DNA from: a bacterium
Lineage (GTDB): Bacteria > Cyanobacteriota > Vampirovibrionia > Gastranaerophilales > Gastranaerophilaceae
Assembly (NCBI GenBank): GCA_024408855.1
Contig: JAKSUQ010000011.1
Location: 1-62,632, forward strand
Length of the DNA stretch: 62,632 nucleotides
Direction of reading: 5' to 3'
Positions 62,609-62,632 of this stretch are shown here, in pieces. Numbering within the stretch: the first letter of the stretch is position 1; every line of letters starts with the position of its first letter. The notes below the pieces were generated by a model. It had not been told where the DNA came from. It was given only the letters and a program-made list of their open reading frames with translations, and ran no database searches. Made by a program: the position numbers and the translations under genes.

Positions 62609-62632
62609 TAAAGATTGAAGTTTTTGTTTTGG

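Noticed and set aside
1-62632. CRISPR arrays, insertion sequences, prophage genes, rRNA genes
   Set aside because: No regularly spaced repeats, transposase, integrase or phage structural motifs, and no rRNA-like segments were seen.

Overview
The window is about 62.6 kb of AT-rich chromosomal DNA from a diderm bacterium. The gene set (smc-scpA-scpB, ffh, obg, tsaD, dxr, ruvB, AsmA-type envelope protein, VKOR-DsbA, MgtC, MgtE) together with many lineage-specific proteins of gut-bacterial style is most like the non-photosynthetic cyanobacterial relatives (Vampirovibrionia/'Melainabacteria', order Gastranaerophilales). This assignment is inference from protein style, not a database result. There are no insertion sequences, phage genes or CRISPR arrays; the housekeeping backbone looks stable.

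Layout. 0-7 kb: the end of a small gene on the minus strand, then the condensin operon smc-scpA-scpB followed by a matrixin-like protease with TPRs. 7-11.3 kb (minus): purA, a Cys-rich mini-protein, an NfnA/SudB-like flavoprotein, queH and a VKOR-DsbA fusion. 11.5-18.2 kb: rpsO, a glycine-zipper protein, then TPR-pth-ffh and the first MGLAA-family/mini-gene divergent pair. 18.3-23.8 kb (minus): an operon of two large membrane proteins and a GH13 enzyme. 23.9-31.6 kb: tsaD | obg, an MKFGL-family protein, a TOPRIM protein, tRNA-Lys(UUU), dxr, ctpA and a lipoprotein. 31.7-45.3 kb: an MnmC-like methyltransferase with an FAD enzyme, a P-loop kinase, TPR, PilZ-like, AsmA-like, ABC ATPase, degenerate histidine kinase, mgtC and a TPR anchor protein. 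45.3-49 kb: a probable small RNA and two tandem paralogous membrane proteins. 49-62.6 kb: aspS, more divergent pairs of lineage-specific genes, a 2-hydroxyacid dehydrogenase, ruvB, a YibE/F protein, a YhcH-family protein, mtaB, mgtE and yajQ.

The most unusual content is regulatory. Twelve units, almost all encoding unrecognised small or lineage-specific proteins, carry one of two promoter types. Type A (4 copies) matches the flagellar sigma-28/WhiG consensus, TAAAGTTT-N11-GCCGATAT or close to it. Type B (8 copies) is an AATT box followed after exactly 13 nt by ATACTTTATATA or a close variant. In three intergenic regions a type A promoter (minus strand) and a type B promoter (plus strand) diverge from one control region. 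Seven to eight of the twelve have a TTTGTAACAA-like box at a nearly constant distance upstream of the -35 element. The genes include two MGLAA-family proteins, two proteins with the C-terminus MKFGL, several very short proteins and one noncoding RNA. I read this as one undescribed regulon, possibly for a secretion or surface apparatus; that functional reading is inference. A 29-bp repeat near the right edge predicts another type A promoter just outside the window.

Other points: several genes have a good -10 box placed so that transcription would start at or next to the ATG (leaderless candidates); the dehydrogenase gene has its Shine-Dalgarno inside the preceding terminator hairpin; and four tRNA-modification genes (queH, tsaD, mtaB, an mnmC-like gene) share the window with tRNA-Lys(UUU), a known kind of substrate for three of them.
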